Shown: positions 1 through 6,321, counted from the first letter of the stretch. The stretch: DNA of 9,464 bases from Candidatus Apopatosoma intestinale (GCA_018064545.1 JAGHUY010000366.1:1-9464), one strand, 5' to 3'. The notes: a model not told the origin generated them from the sequence alone. Program-made: numbers and translations.

Positions 1-424
1 TCCCCTCTGTCAGAAGCAAAGCCGGAACCGTCTCCTGCAAAACCGCGTCAGGCGTGGACACGAGGATCGGACAACGCCCGCCTTTCAACTCCGAAAGAGC
101 ATAGATTCGCTCGTATTCCGCGTCATGAGAAGAAATAATATTGTAGTAAACCGGGTCGCGGACCGGGTAGAATAACGCCGTCACGTCATAGTGGGAAAGT
201 GCCGTGATCACCCGCCGCGCCGTCTTTTCCTCCGGTACGAGAATCAGGGCGGGGATGTGGCGATTCCGGGAAACGAAAGCAGCGAGGAAAGCCTCCTCGG
301 CCCCCTCGCAAAGTCCCGTTATCATGACCGGCAGACGTCTGGGTAATGCCCTTGCGTTCTGCCAGTTTTTCTCGATCTGCCCGTATTCCCTTTCCGCGGC
401 AAACCGTTCGAGAATTCCGTTAAT
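1..424 (-). CDS. mfd: Transcription-repair coupling factor Mfd, N-terminal fragment (runs off the left edge)
   Basis: My translation of the minus strand gives 141 codons beginning I-N-G-I-L-E-R-F and continuing through PALILVPEEKTARRV, ALFYPVRDPVYYN and CPILVSTPDAVLQ. This is the pattern of the UvrB-like N-terminal domain of Mfd (damaged-strand repair coupling: displaces stalled RNA polymerase and recruits UvrA). The ATPase/translocase part lies outside the window. No ATG, GTG or TTG start fits: the upstream in-frame codon is the pth stop (TAG, 436-434), and the first in-frame ATG (codon 34) would remove conserved sequence. The ATT at 424-422 sits six bases after AGGAG (435-431) and gives a normal Mfd-like N-terminus, so I take ATT as the start. 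The gene follows pth by nine bases, the usual Firmicutes pth-mfd order, and is probably co-transcribed with it. Family call is strong; the start codon is an inference. Confidence 0.85.
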   Translation of the reverse strand, partial: MNGILERFAAEREYGQIEKNWQNARALPRRLPVMITGLCEGAEEAFLAAFVSRNRHIPALILVPEEKTARRVITALSHYDVTALFYPVRDPVYYNIISSHDAEYERIYALSELKGGRCPILVSTPDAVLQETVPALLLTEG

Positions 425-433
425 AGTTTTCTC

Positions 434-1045
434 CTAACCGTTGTATCTGCTCATGGCTTCTTCCGTTTTTCCATCAAGAAGAAGCGTCACGGCACCGCAG
501 ACGTCGTCCAGTCGCTCATCAATGGCTTTCCGGTCTGCCGGCGGAATTTTGCCAAGCACCCAGTCCGCCAGATCGTATTCGCGGTTCGGCCGTTCGCCGA
601 CGCCGATTTTAACACGGGGAATCTCCTCGCTTCCGAGACACCCGATGATACTGCGAAGACCTCTCTGCCCGCCGTCCGATCCCCTGCGGCGCACCCGGAT
701 TTTTCCCGGAGCGAGAGAAATATCGTCGCAGAGAATGATGACATGATCAAGCGGAATTTTATAAAAAGAGGCCGCTTCGGACACCGCGACACCGGAGCCG
801 TTCATCATGGTCTGCGGCTTCATAAGGAGAACGGATTTTCCCCCGATTTCTCCTCGTCCGATCAGCGCGTGAAATTTGGCATTCGTAATCGAAACTCCGA
901 GTGACTCCGCCAGATGGTCGATGGCGATAAAACCAGCGTTGTGCCGGGTCTCCGCGTACTCCCTGCCCGGATTGCCGAGCCCGACCACCAGATAGGCCGG
1001 AGCCGTGCCGGAACCCGATTTTTTAAAAAGATTCAAAACAGACAT
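434..1045 (-). CDS. pth: Peptidyl-tRNA hydrolase (Pth)
   Basis: Encodes 203 aa, near the usual 185-200 aa of bacterial Pth, which cleaves the ester bond of peptidyl-tRNAs released from stalled ribosomes in the cytoplasm. Visible family motifs: VVGLGNPG with N25, the catalytic His in TRHNAGF (H35), the KPQTMMNGSG loop (N82) and the catalytic Asp in LCDDISLAPGK (D107). The loop normally written GGHNG is GGQRG here (residues 125-129), so the His-Asn pair that contacts the tRNA substrate in E. coli Pth is Gln-Arg. The start is the ATG at 1045-1043, eight bases after GGAG; an in-frame GTG seven codons upstream lacks a ribosome site. About 17 residues (MSVLNLFKKSGSGTAPA) precede the normal N-terminus. 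It is the first gene of a pth-mfd unit and is divergent from ppdK. Confidence 0.95.
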   Translation of the reverse strand: MSVLNLFKKSGSGTAPAYLVVGLGNPGREYAETRHNAGFIAIDHLAESLGVSITNAKFHALIGRGEIGGKSVLLMKPQTMMNGSGVAVSEAASFYKIPLDHVIILCDDISLAPGKIRVRRRGSDGGQRGLRSIIGCLGSEEIPRVKIGVGERPNREYDLADWVLGKIPPADRKAIDERLDDVCGAVTLLLDGKTEEAMSRYNG

Positions 1046-1114
1046 ATCGTTTTCTCCGCAACGCACAAAGCGGAAAGATCAAAAGACCTCCCCGTCGTGG
1101 CTCATTTTTTCTTT

Positions 1115-1143
1115 ATTCTACATCGGAATCCCCCTGTTTGCAA
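1115..1143 (-). promoter_or_regulatory. Candidate sigma-A promoter for pth-mfd
   Basis: On the minus strand a -35-like TTGCAA (1143-1138) is separated by 17 bases from a -10-like TAGAAT (1120-1115), which matches the TATAAT consensus at five of six positions. Transcription would start near 1108 and give a leader of about 60 bases before the pth ATG. Spacing and orientation fit; the -35 matches four of six positions. Confidence 0.55.
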
Positions 1144-1153
1144 GGGGAAAGAG

Positions 1154-1192
1154 AAAAAAACAGGAAAAAGTAGAAAAAATTTCATTTTTTTT
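1154..1192. promoter_or_regulatory. Phased A/T-tracts upstream of the ppdK promoter (UP-element-like, probably curved DNA)
   Basis: Four homopolymeric tracts lie here: A7 (1154-1160), A5 (1165-1169), A6 (1174-1179) and T8 (1185-1192). Their centres are about 10, 9.5 and 12 bases apart, close to one helical turn. They end about ten bases before the -35 region of the ppdK promoter, where alpha-subunit contacts enhance strong promoters. Curvature and promoter enhancement are inferred from spacing and composition. Confidence 0.45.
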
Positions 1193-1202
1193 CGGAAAGG
1201 TA

Positions 1203-1231
1203 TGGATATTTGAAAATCAGTGTGCTATAAT
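1203..1231 (+). promoter_or_regulatory. Extended -10 promoter for ppdK
   Basis: A perfect TATAAT (1226-1231) is preceded by TGC, giving the extended -10 form TGNTATAAT. A -35-like TGGATA (1203-1208; four of six consensus bases) lies exactly 17 bases upstream. A second TATAAT occurs at 1250-1255 but has no -35-like partner. Transcription would begin near 1238, leaving a leader of about 45 bases with GGAGG (1269-1273) ten bases before the ppdK ATG. Confidence 0.65.
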
Positions 1232-1283
1232 CTCTATCGTATGGATTATTATAATCTAAAAACACTACGGAGGTACAAAACAC

Positions 1284-3923
1284 ATGGCAAAAAAGTATTG
1301 CTACCTTTTCTCCGAGGGTAACGCCAATATGCGCGAACTCCTCGGCGGTAAAGGCGCCAATCTCGCAGAGATGACCAACATCGGTCTTCCTGTTCCCCAG
1401 GGCTTCACCATCACGACGGAAGCCTGCCCCCAGTACTACGAAGACGACCGCAGGATCAACGAGTCGATCATGGCGGAAGTCATGGAGTACGTAGAAAAGA
1501 TGGAAAAAATGAACGGCAAGAAGTTCGGCGATCTGAAAAACCCGCTTCTCGTTTCCGTCCGTTCCGGCGCCCGAGCATCCATACCCGGCATGATGGACAC
1601 CATTCCGAACCTCGGTCTGAATGACGAAGTCGTAGCCGCCATGATCGCCGGCAACCCCGATCCTAAGTTTGAGCGTTTCGTATACGACTCTTACAGACGG
1701 TTCATCCAGATGTTCTCCGCCGTCGTCATGGAAGTCGGCAAGAAGTATTTTGAGGCTCTCATTGATAAGATGAAAGAGGAAAAGGGCGTGAAGTTCGACG
1801 TCGATCTGAATGCCGCCGACCTCAAATCCCTCGCCAACCAGTTCAAAGCCGAATATAAGAAACAACTCGGCAAGGACTTCCCCTCCGATCCTGTTGAACA
1901 GCTGAAGCTGGCCATCGAAGCCGTGTTCCGCAGCTGGGACACCCCGCGTGCCAACGTGTACCGTCGTGACAACGATATCCCGTATTCTTGGGGTACTGCC
2001 GTCAACGTGATGCCGATGGTATTCGGTAACCTGAATGATAACTCCGGTACGGGCGTTGCCTTTACCCGTGACCCCGCCACCGGCGAAAAGAAGCTGATGG
2101 GCGAGTTCCTGTTCAACGCTCAGGGCGAAGACGTGGTAGCCGGTGTCCGTACACCGATGCCCATCGCTCAGATGGCTGACAAGTTCCCGCAGGCCTATGC
2201 CGATTTCGTTAAGGTTTGCGGCATCCTCGAAGAGCACTATCGCGATATGCAGGATATGGAGTTCACCGTAGAAAACGGCAAGCTCTATATGCTCCAATGC
2301 CGTAACGGCAAGAGAACCGCTCAGGCCGCATTGAAGATCGCTTGCGATCTCGTTGATGAAGGCATGATCGACGAAAAGAAAGCCGTTATGATGATCGATC
2401 CCCGTAACCTCGATACCCTGCTCCATCCGCAGTTCGATACCAAGGCTTTGAAGGCGGCTACGCCTCTCGGCAAGGGCCTCGGTGCTTCCCCCGGTGCCGC
2501 TTGCGGTCAGATCGTATTCACGGCTGACGATGCGGAAGCATGGAAGAAAGCCGGCAAGAAGGTCGTTCTCGTTCGTCTGGAGACCTCTCCGGAAGACATC
2601 ACCGGCATGAAGGCCGCTCAGGGCATCCTGACGGTTCGCGGCGGTATGACTTCTCACGCGGCTGTTGTTGCCCGCGGTATGGGTACCTGCTGTGTATCCG
2701 GTTGCGGCAACATCGCCATGGATGAAGAAAACAAGACGTTCACCCTCGGTGGCAAGACCTTCCATGAGGGCGACATGATCTCCATCGACGGTACCACCGG
2801 TAACATCTACGGCGAAGCCATCGCTACCGTAGACGCCACCATCGGCGGCGACTTCGGCCGCATCATGGCATGGGCCGACAAGTACAGAAAACTGCAGGTT
2901 CGCACCAACGCCGATACGCCCAGAGATGCTAAAAAGGCCCGTGAACTCGGTGCCGAGGGTATCGGTCTGTGCCGTACCGAGCATATGTTCTTCGATCCCG
3001 AAAGAATCGCCGCGTTCCGCGAGATGATCTGCGCAGACACCGTTGCAGAAAGAGAAGCAGCTCTTGCCAAGATCCTGCCCTATCAGCAGAGCGACTTTGA
3101 AGCCCTCTATGAGGCTCTCGAAGGTACTCCCGTTACCATCCGTTTCCTCGATCCGCCTCTCCATGAGTTCGTTCCGTCCGAAGAGAGAGAAATCGAACTG
3201 CTGGCGAAAGCTCAGAAGAAGACCGTTGCCGAGAGCAAGGACATCATCTCTTCTCTGCACGAGTCCAACCCGATGATGGGTCACCGTGGTTGCCGTCTGG
3301 CCGTCACCTATCCGGAAATCGCCGCTATGCAGACCAGAGCCGTGATCCGCGCCGCCATCAATACCCAGAAGAAACATGCCGACTGGAACGTCGTTCCGGA
3401 AATCATGATCCCGCTGGTCGGCGAAGTCAAGGAACTGAAATACGTCAAGGATACCGTTGTCAAGGTCGCCGATGAAGAAATCGCCGCTGCCGGCGCTTCC
3501 CTGAAATACGAGGTCGGCACCATGATCGAGATCCCGCGTGCCGCTCTGACCGCTGACGATATCGCCAAGGAAGCCGAATTCTTCTGCTTCGGTACCAACG
3601 ACCTGACGCAGATGACCTACGGTTTCAGCCGTGACGACGCCGGCAAGTTCCTCGGCGCTTACTACGATGCCAAGATTTTTGAGAGCGATCCGTTCGCCAA
3701 ACTCGACCAGATCGGCGTCGGCAAGTTGATGAAGATGGCCGTTACCATGGGTCGCGAAGTTCGTCCCACGATGCACGTCGGCATCTGCGGTGAGCACGGT
3801 GGTGACCCCACGTCCGTAGAGTTCTGCCACAAGATCGGCCTCTCCTACGTTTCCTGCTCTCCGTTCCGTGTTCCGATCGCCCGCCTTGCCGCCGCTCAGG
3901 CCGCGATCAAGGACGCTCAGTAA
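1284..3923 (+). CDS. ppdK: Pyruvate, phosphate dikinase (PPDK)
   Basis: Encodes 879 aa, the normal length for bacterial PPDK, which interconverts pyruvate + ATP + Pi and PEP + AMP + PPi in the cytoplasm; in many Clostridia it acts in glycolysis and gluconeogenesis. Residues 1 to about 340 form the ATP-grasp nucleotide domain, including LLGGKGANLAEM near the start and the MLQCRNGKRT segment. Residues about 380-510 form the swivelling phosphohistidine domain with GGMTSHAAVVARGMG; H458 is the phosphorylated His and T456 matches the threonine targeted in regulated PPDKs. Residues about 520-875 form the PEP/pyruvate barrel, with LCRTEHMFF, GTNDLTQMTYG and the catalytic Cys in ICGEHGGDP (C835). GGAGG lies ten bases before the ATG. 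Codon use is strongly biased (GTC/ATC/AAG/GGC rich), as in highly expressed genes, and creates a long empty antisense frame. It stands alone, with its own promoter and a terminator. Confidence 0.98.
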   Translation: MAKKYCYLFSEGNANMRELLGGKGANLAEMTNIGLPVPQGFTITTEACPQYYEDDRRINESIMAEVMEYVEKMEKMNGKKFGDLKNPLLVSVRSGARASIPGMMDTIPNLGLNDEVVAAMIAGNPDPKFERFVYDSYRRFIQMFSAVVMEVGKKYFEALIDKMKEEKGVKFDVDLNAADLKSLANQFKAEYKKQLGKDFPSDPVEQLKLAIEAVFRSWDTPRANVYRRDNDIPYSWGTAVNVMPMVFGNLNDNSGTGVAFTRDPATGEKKLMGEFLFNAQGEDVVAGVRTPMPIAQMADKFPQAYADFVKVCGILEEHYRDMQDMEFTVENGKLYMLQCRNGKRTAQAALKIACDLVDEGMIDEKKAVMMIDPRNLDTLLHPQFDTKALKAATPLGKGLGASPGAACGQIVFTADDAEAWKKAGKKVVLVRLETSPEDITGMKAAQGILTVRGGMTSHAAVVARGMGTCCVSGCGNIAMDEENKTFTLGGKTFHEGDMISIDGTTGNIYGEAIATVDATIGGDFGRIMAWADKYRKLQVRTNADTPRDAKKARELGAEGIGLCRTEHMFFDPERIAAFREMICADTVAEREAALAKILPYQQSDFEALYEALEGTPVTIRFLDPPLHEFVPSEEREIELLAKAQKKTVAESKDIISSLHESNPMMGHRGCRLAVTYPEIAAMQTRAVIRAAINTQKKHADWNVVPEIMIPLVGEVKELKYVKDTVVKVADEEIAAAGASLKYEVGTMIEIPRAALTADDIAKEAEFFCFGTNDLTQMTYGFSRDDAGKFLGAYYDAKIFESDPFAKLDQIGVGKLMKMAVTMGREVRPTMHVGICGEHGGDPTSVEFCHKIGLSYVSCSPFRVPIARLAAAQAAIKDAQ

Positions 3924-3968
3924 TCGGATAAGCAAGCCCCACTCAAAAAGCGGGGAGATCGCATAATT

Positions 3969-4003
3969 AAACTCCCCGTATCCGAAAAGGTACGGGGAGT
4001 TTT
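3969..4003 (+). terminator. Hairpin terminator downstream of ppdK, with an alternative upstream pairing partner
   Basis: ACTCCCCGTA (3971-3980) pairs perfectly with TACGGGGAGT (3991-4000) across a ten-base loop, and flanking AA/TT extends the stem to 12 bp. The T-run is short (TTTT at 4000-4003, partly in the stem), so efficiency may be moderate. The heptamer CGGGGAG of the 3' arm (3993-3999) also occurs upstream at 3951-3957 and could pair with CTCCCCG (3972-3978) instead, which would break the terminator. On the minus strand the hairpin is followed by TTTAATT. Confidence 0.7.
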
Positions 4004-4019
4004 CAATCATGATTGAAAA
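4000..4019. promoter_or_regulatory. Perfect 20-base palindrome, possible operator
   Basis: The core CAATCATGATTG (4004-4015) is flanked by TTTT and AAAA, giving perfect two-fold symmetry over 20 bases without a spacer. It overlaps the T-run of the ppdK terminator and lies 75 bases before the sigma-factor start codon. The symmetry suits a dimeric DNA-binding protein, but no specific regulator can be named. It could also simply be the tail of the terminator structure. Confidence 0.4.
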
Positions 4020-4055
4020 AATGAACCTTTCTCTCATTTTTTGCGACTGTATATT

Positions 4056-4069
4056 TGAAAGCGCTTTCC
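4056..4069. promoter_or_regulatory. Catabolite-responsive element (CcpA cre-like box) before the sigma-factor gene
   Basis: TGAAAGCGCTTTCC matches the cre consensus TGWAANCGNTNWCA at every fixed position except the last, and contains the perfect palindrome GAAAGCGCTTTC (4057-4068). It lies 24 bases before the ATG of the sigma-factor gene, where CcpA binding would repress or block elongation. A wider inverted repeat, ATTTGAAA (4053-4060) and TTTCAAAT (4071-4078), brackets it. Another LacI-family operator would look similar. I found no convincing sigma-A promoter for this gene. Confidence 0.55.
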
Positions 4070-4093
4070 ATTTCAAATAAAGGTGGTGATGAT

Positions 4094-5368
4094 ATGAGTG
4101 ATTTTGAAATGCTTCTTGATGAGCACAGAAAACCGGTCGAGCGATTTGTAAAGTACAGGATTTCTTCTGATTTCGATGCAGAGGATATCTTGCAGGAGAT
4201 TTTTCTGGCGGCATATACGAATTTTGATAAGTTGGCCGACAGATCAAATTTCAAGGTTTGGATTCTCGGCATCGCCCGGCATAAATGTAATGATTATTAC
4301 CGTAAAAAAGGGCAAAAAGCAGAGGTTTCCATGGATGAAATGGGAGAACCCGCCTGCATTTGCGGCAGAACGGGTTTGACGAAAAGCAATCCCGTTCGGG
4401 ATACGATTCTGCTGCTTTCAAAAAAAGATCGGGAGATATTGTACCTATCTTACTATCATGAACTCCCGCAGTCCAAAATAGCTGAAATGCTGAAAATCCC
4501 CGTCGGCACGGTGAAAAGCCGTTTGTATGCGGCAAAGAAACATTTCAGAGAAAAATACCCCTATCCACCCGAGACGAAAGGAGTCAATATCAATATGCTT
4601 AACAAATTACCATTCACGATGCCGGAATACCGTATCATTCCAACGGATCAAAAACCGTTTTCTGTGAAATGGGAGGAATTTTGGGGGCTGTTTATCGTGC
4701 CAAAGCCCGGCGAAAAAGTGCAATGGGGGAGCTACGATGCCGCCGCCCGTACCCTTTGCGAATGCAGTTCTTTGGAGGTCACAACCCGTGCAGAGATCCA
4801 CGGTGTCCCCGGTGTTGAGATCCGGGAAACGCGGAAAGATGAATCCGGAAAAAGCCAAACGTTCCGGTATATTGTCCAGCTCACGGATACGCATTGCCGT
4901 ATGCTGGCGGAAGAATACGAACGGGAGGGCGTTCGCAAAACTCTGACGTTTTTAGACGGCGACGATTTTCTGGAAGACTGGGGATATGGCGACAATAACA
5001 GCGGTAAAGAAACCAATATCGCTCCCAAAGGCATGATTCGGGTAAACGAAGACGGGCTCTGCGCAGAAAATACAAATCAACTCTTTGATATCGTAGGACG
5101 CTACACGATTCGGATTGGCGGTGCTGTATATGATACGGTGCGGCTCGTCTGTCTGGATTCCTATCAAGGGGAATCCGTCATGACCGAGCACTATCTGGAT
5201 CAAAACGGACGAACCGTACTGTGGCGTCGTTTCAACCGTGACGATTGGAAAATAAAAGCGCACGGAAACAAAAAATGGTCAGAGCTTCTGCCCGAAAACG
5301 AAATCATACGGATCGACGGTCAGAACTACGTGCATTGGTATGATTGCATAACCGACTATATTCTGTAA
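4094..5368 (+). CDS. Sigma-70/ECF-like RNA polymerase sigma factor with a large C-terminal domain of unknown function
   Basis: Encodes 424 aa, about twice the length of a normal ECF sigma factor. Residues about 8-75 are sigma region 2 (DAEDILQEIFLAAYTNF; FKVWILGIARHKCNDYYRKK), which binds core polymerase and the -10. Residues about 105-155 are region 4 (SKKDREILYLSYYHELPQSKIAEML, then GTVKSRLYAAKKHFREKY), a helix-turn-helix for the -35. Residues about 168-424 form a domain I cannot assign, rich in Trp, Tyr and charged residues (KWEEFWGLFIVP, QLTDTHCRMLAEEYE, LFDIVGRYTIRIGG, NGRTVLWRRFNRDDW) and ending HWYDCITDYIL. No transmembrane segment or signal peptide is seen. It may be a ligand- or partner-sensing domain; that is inference. 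AGGTGG lies seven bases before the ATG; a TTG 13 codons upstream is unsupported. By hand count GC is about 43% in the sigma part and 51% in the C-terminal part. No anti-sigma gene is adjacent. Confidence 0.85.
   Translation: MSDFEMLLDEHRKPVERFVKYRISSDFDAEDILQEIFLAAYTNFDKLADRSNFKVWILGIARHKCNDYYRKKGQKAEVSMDEMGEPACICGRTGLTKSNPVRDTILLLSKKDREILYLSYYHELPQSKIAEMLKIPVGTVKSRLYAAKKHFREKYPYPPETKGVNINMLNKLPFTMPEYRIIPTDQKPFSVKWEEFWGLFIVPKPGEKVQWGSYDAAARTLCECSSLEVTTRAEIHGVPGVEIRETRKDESGKSQTFRYIVQLTDTHCRMLAEEYEREGVRKTLTFLDGDDFLEDWGYGDNNSGKETNIAPKGMIRVNEDGLCAENTNQLFDIVGRYTIRIGGAVYDTVRLVCLDSYQGESVMTEHYLDQNGRTVLWRRFNRDDWKIKAHGNKKWSELLPENEIIRIDGQNYVHWYDCITDYIL
4577..4597 (+). promoter_or_regulatory. Internal Shine-Dalgarno and in-frame ATG at the sigma/C-terminal domain junction
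   Basis: AAAGGAG (4577-4583) is followed 11 bases later by an in-frame ATG (4595-4597, codon 168). It sits just after sigma region 4 ends and before the C-terminal domain begins. Initiation here would give a separate 257-aa protein ending at 5368. The spacing is slightly long, so use is uncertain. It may be a working internal start or a relic of two formerly separate genes. Confidence 0.4.
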
Positions 5369-5418
5369 AAAAGTCCTCTTTAATCCCCTCCGCTTCCCGA
5401 ACCGTTCCGGCTTTGTTT

Positions 5419-5551
5419 GCCTCCCACCGGGAGGGAGGTGTCACGCCAAGCGTGACGGAAGGAGCCCGCGTAAACCGGAACTCTGTGCTTGTTTTCCCTC
5501 GCGCTCTCCCTCAGTCGCCATCCGGCGCCAGCTCCCTCCCAGAGGGAGCCT
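5419..5551. repeat. Inverted pair of GGGAGGGAG-type dispersed-repeat units in an intergenic gap
   Basis: The left unit (about 5419-5470) contains CCTCCC/GGGAGG (5420-5434) and then GTCACGC-caa-GCGTGAC (5440-5456). The right unit (about 5499-5551), read on the minus strand, has the same order: GCTCCCT/AGGGAGC (5531-5549), GGGAGGGAG, a CGCC-atcc-GGCG hairpin (5516-5527), then GGGAGAGCGCGAG. The two are therefore related units facing opposite ways around about 30 bases. I associate units of this form with multicopy intergenic repeats in gut Clostridia; that is from memory. No ORF here is credible. The hairpins may end or process the transcript between the flanking genes. Confidence 0.65.
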
Positions 5552-5617
5552 ATGCCTCTGCCATCTTTTTCCCAACCGCCCGCTCCCCCAACACATCATA
5601 TATGAAAGGAAAAGCCC

Positions 5618-6310
5618 ATGTGTACCGCCATCGCCTACAAGGGGAACGATCTCCTTTACGGCTTCAATCTCGATATCGATCCCGCCGTGTGGCACTATTC
5701 CCTGCACAAGACCGGCTCGCTCTTTGCCGTCGGTATCACCGTAGGAAAAACGGCCTACTACGTTCACGGGGTAAACCGCGACGGCCATTTCGGAAACGTA
5801 CCGTATGCTAACGGTGAGCAATTTCCCATTCCGCACGGAGCAAAACAGGAGCGAATCGATCTGATGAGCGATCGGTACGTCCGCGGCAAATACTCGTTTG
5901 CCGATATCGAGAATATCCTGCGCACCAAGACTGTCTGTAACATCCCGGCAGCAACGATGCATTCGCTGATCGGTAACGGAAACGGCGATCTTCTGATCGT
6001 TGAGCCGGGATACGGCTATCAAAAGGTAGAGGAGCACTTTGCCGTGCTGACCAACTTCCCGGTGCTGACGGAACTTGCCGACTGCTCGAACCCGTTTTAC
6101 GGCAAAGACCGCTATGATACCGCCGTTTCCGTTCTGTCAAAGGCGTCGCCCGATTTTTCGGCAGAAGACGCGTTGCGCCTCCTGTATGATACCCGGCAGG
6201 AAGGACAGTGGGCCACCCGCGTCTCGTTCGTCTGGTCGCGTAACCGGAATACCGTTTTCTACTTTCTGAACGGCGATATTTCCAAAATCGAAACACATTC
6301 CTTTCTATAA
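5618..6310 (+). CDS. Short choloylglycine-hydrolase-like linear amide C-N hydrolase (Ntn hydrolase)
   Basis: Encodes 230 aa starting MCTAIAYK. In this N-terminal-nucleophile family (bile salt hydrolase, penicillin V acylase) Met1 is removed and Cys2 becomes the nucleophile that cleaves a linear amide bond. Likely active-site matches to bile salt hydrolase: C2, D19 in YGFNLDID (for D21), N60 in HFGNVPY (for N82), and N146 in AVLTNFPV (for N175). The Arg normally beside the first Asp (R18 in GRNMD) is Phe here (F16). The protein is about 100 residues shorter than typical 320-330 aa bile salt hydrolases, so bile-salt activity should not be assumed; the substrate is unknown. No signal peptide or membrane segment is seen, so it is probably cytoplasmic. 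AAAGGA lies seven bases before the ATG. It stands between the repeat pair and the AraC promoter. Confidence 0.8.
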   Translation: MCTAIAYKGNDLLYGFNLDIDPAVWHYSLHKTGSLFAVGITVGKTAYYVHGVNRDGHFGNVPYANGEQFPIPHGAKQERIDLMSDRYVRGKYSFADIENILRTKTVCNIPAATMHSLIGNGNGDLLIVEPGYGYQKVEEHFAVLTNFPVLTELADCSNPFYGKDRYDTAVSVLSKASPDFSAEDALRLLYDTRQEGQWATRVSFVWSRNRNTVFYFLNGDISKIETHSFL

Positions 6311-6321
6311 TAAGGAAAAGA

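Noticed and set aside
1210..1231. TTGAAA (1210-1215) as the -35 of the ppdK promoter
   Set aside because: Only 10 bases separate it from TATAAT; TGGATA at 1203-1208 has the correct 17-base spacing.
4050..4055. TATATT as a -10 for the sigma gene
   Set aside because: No -35-like sequence at 16-18 bases upstream, and the TG is directly adjacent rather than one base away.
4055..4093. TTG start 13 codons upstream for the sigma factor
   Set aside because: It lies within the cre-like box and has no ribosome site; the ATG at 4094 has AGGTGG seven bases upstream.
1182..4247. A 1021-codon open frame on the minus strand, antisense to all of ppdK
   Set aside because: It mirrors the strong codon bias of ppdK, has His/Gly/Asp-rich low-complexity text with no recognisable domain, crosses into the unrelated sigma gene, and ppdK is a certain gene on the other strand.
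5419..5551. CRISPR-like array
   Set aside because: Only two units, in opposite orientation and imperfectly matched; no regular spacers and no cas gene.
5344..6037. Frames of 155 (+) and 198 (-) codons crossing the repeat and the hydrolase gene
   Set aside because: They run through the intergenic repeat and overlap the well-supported Ntn hydrolase; no ribosome site or domain.
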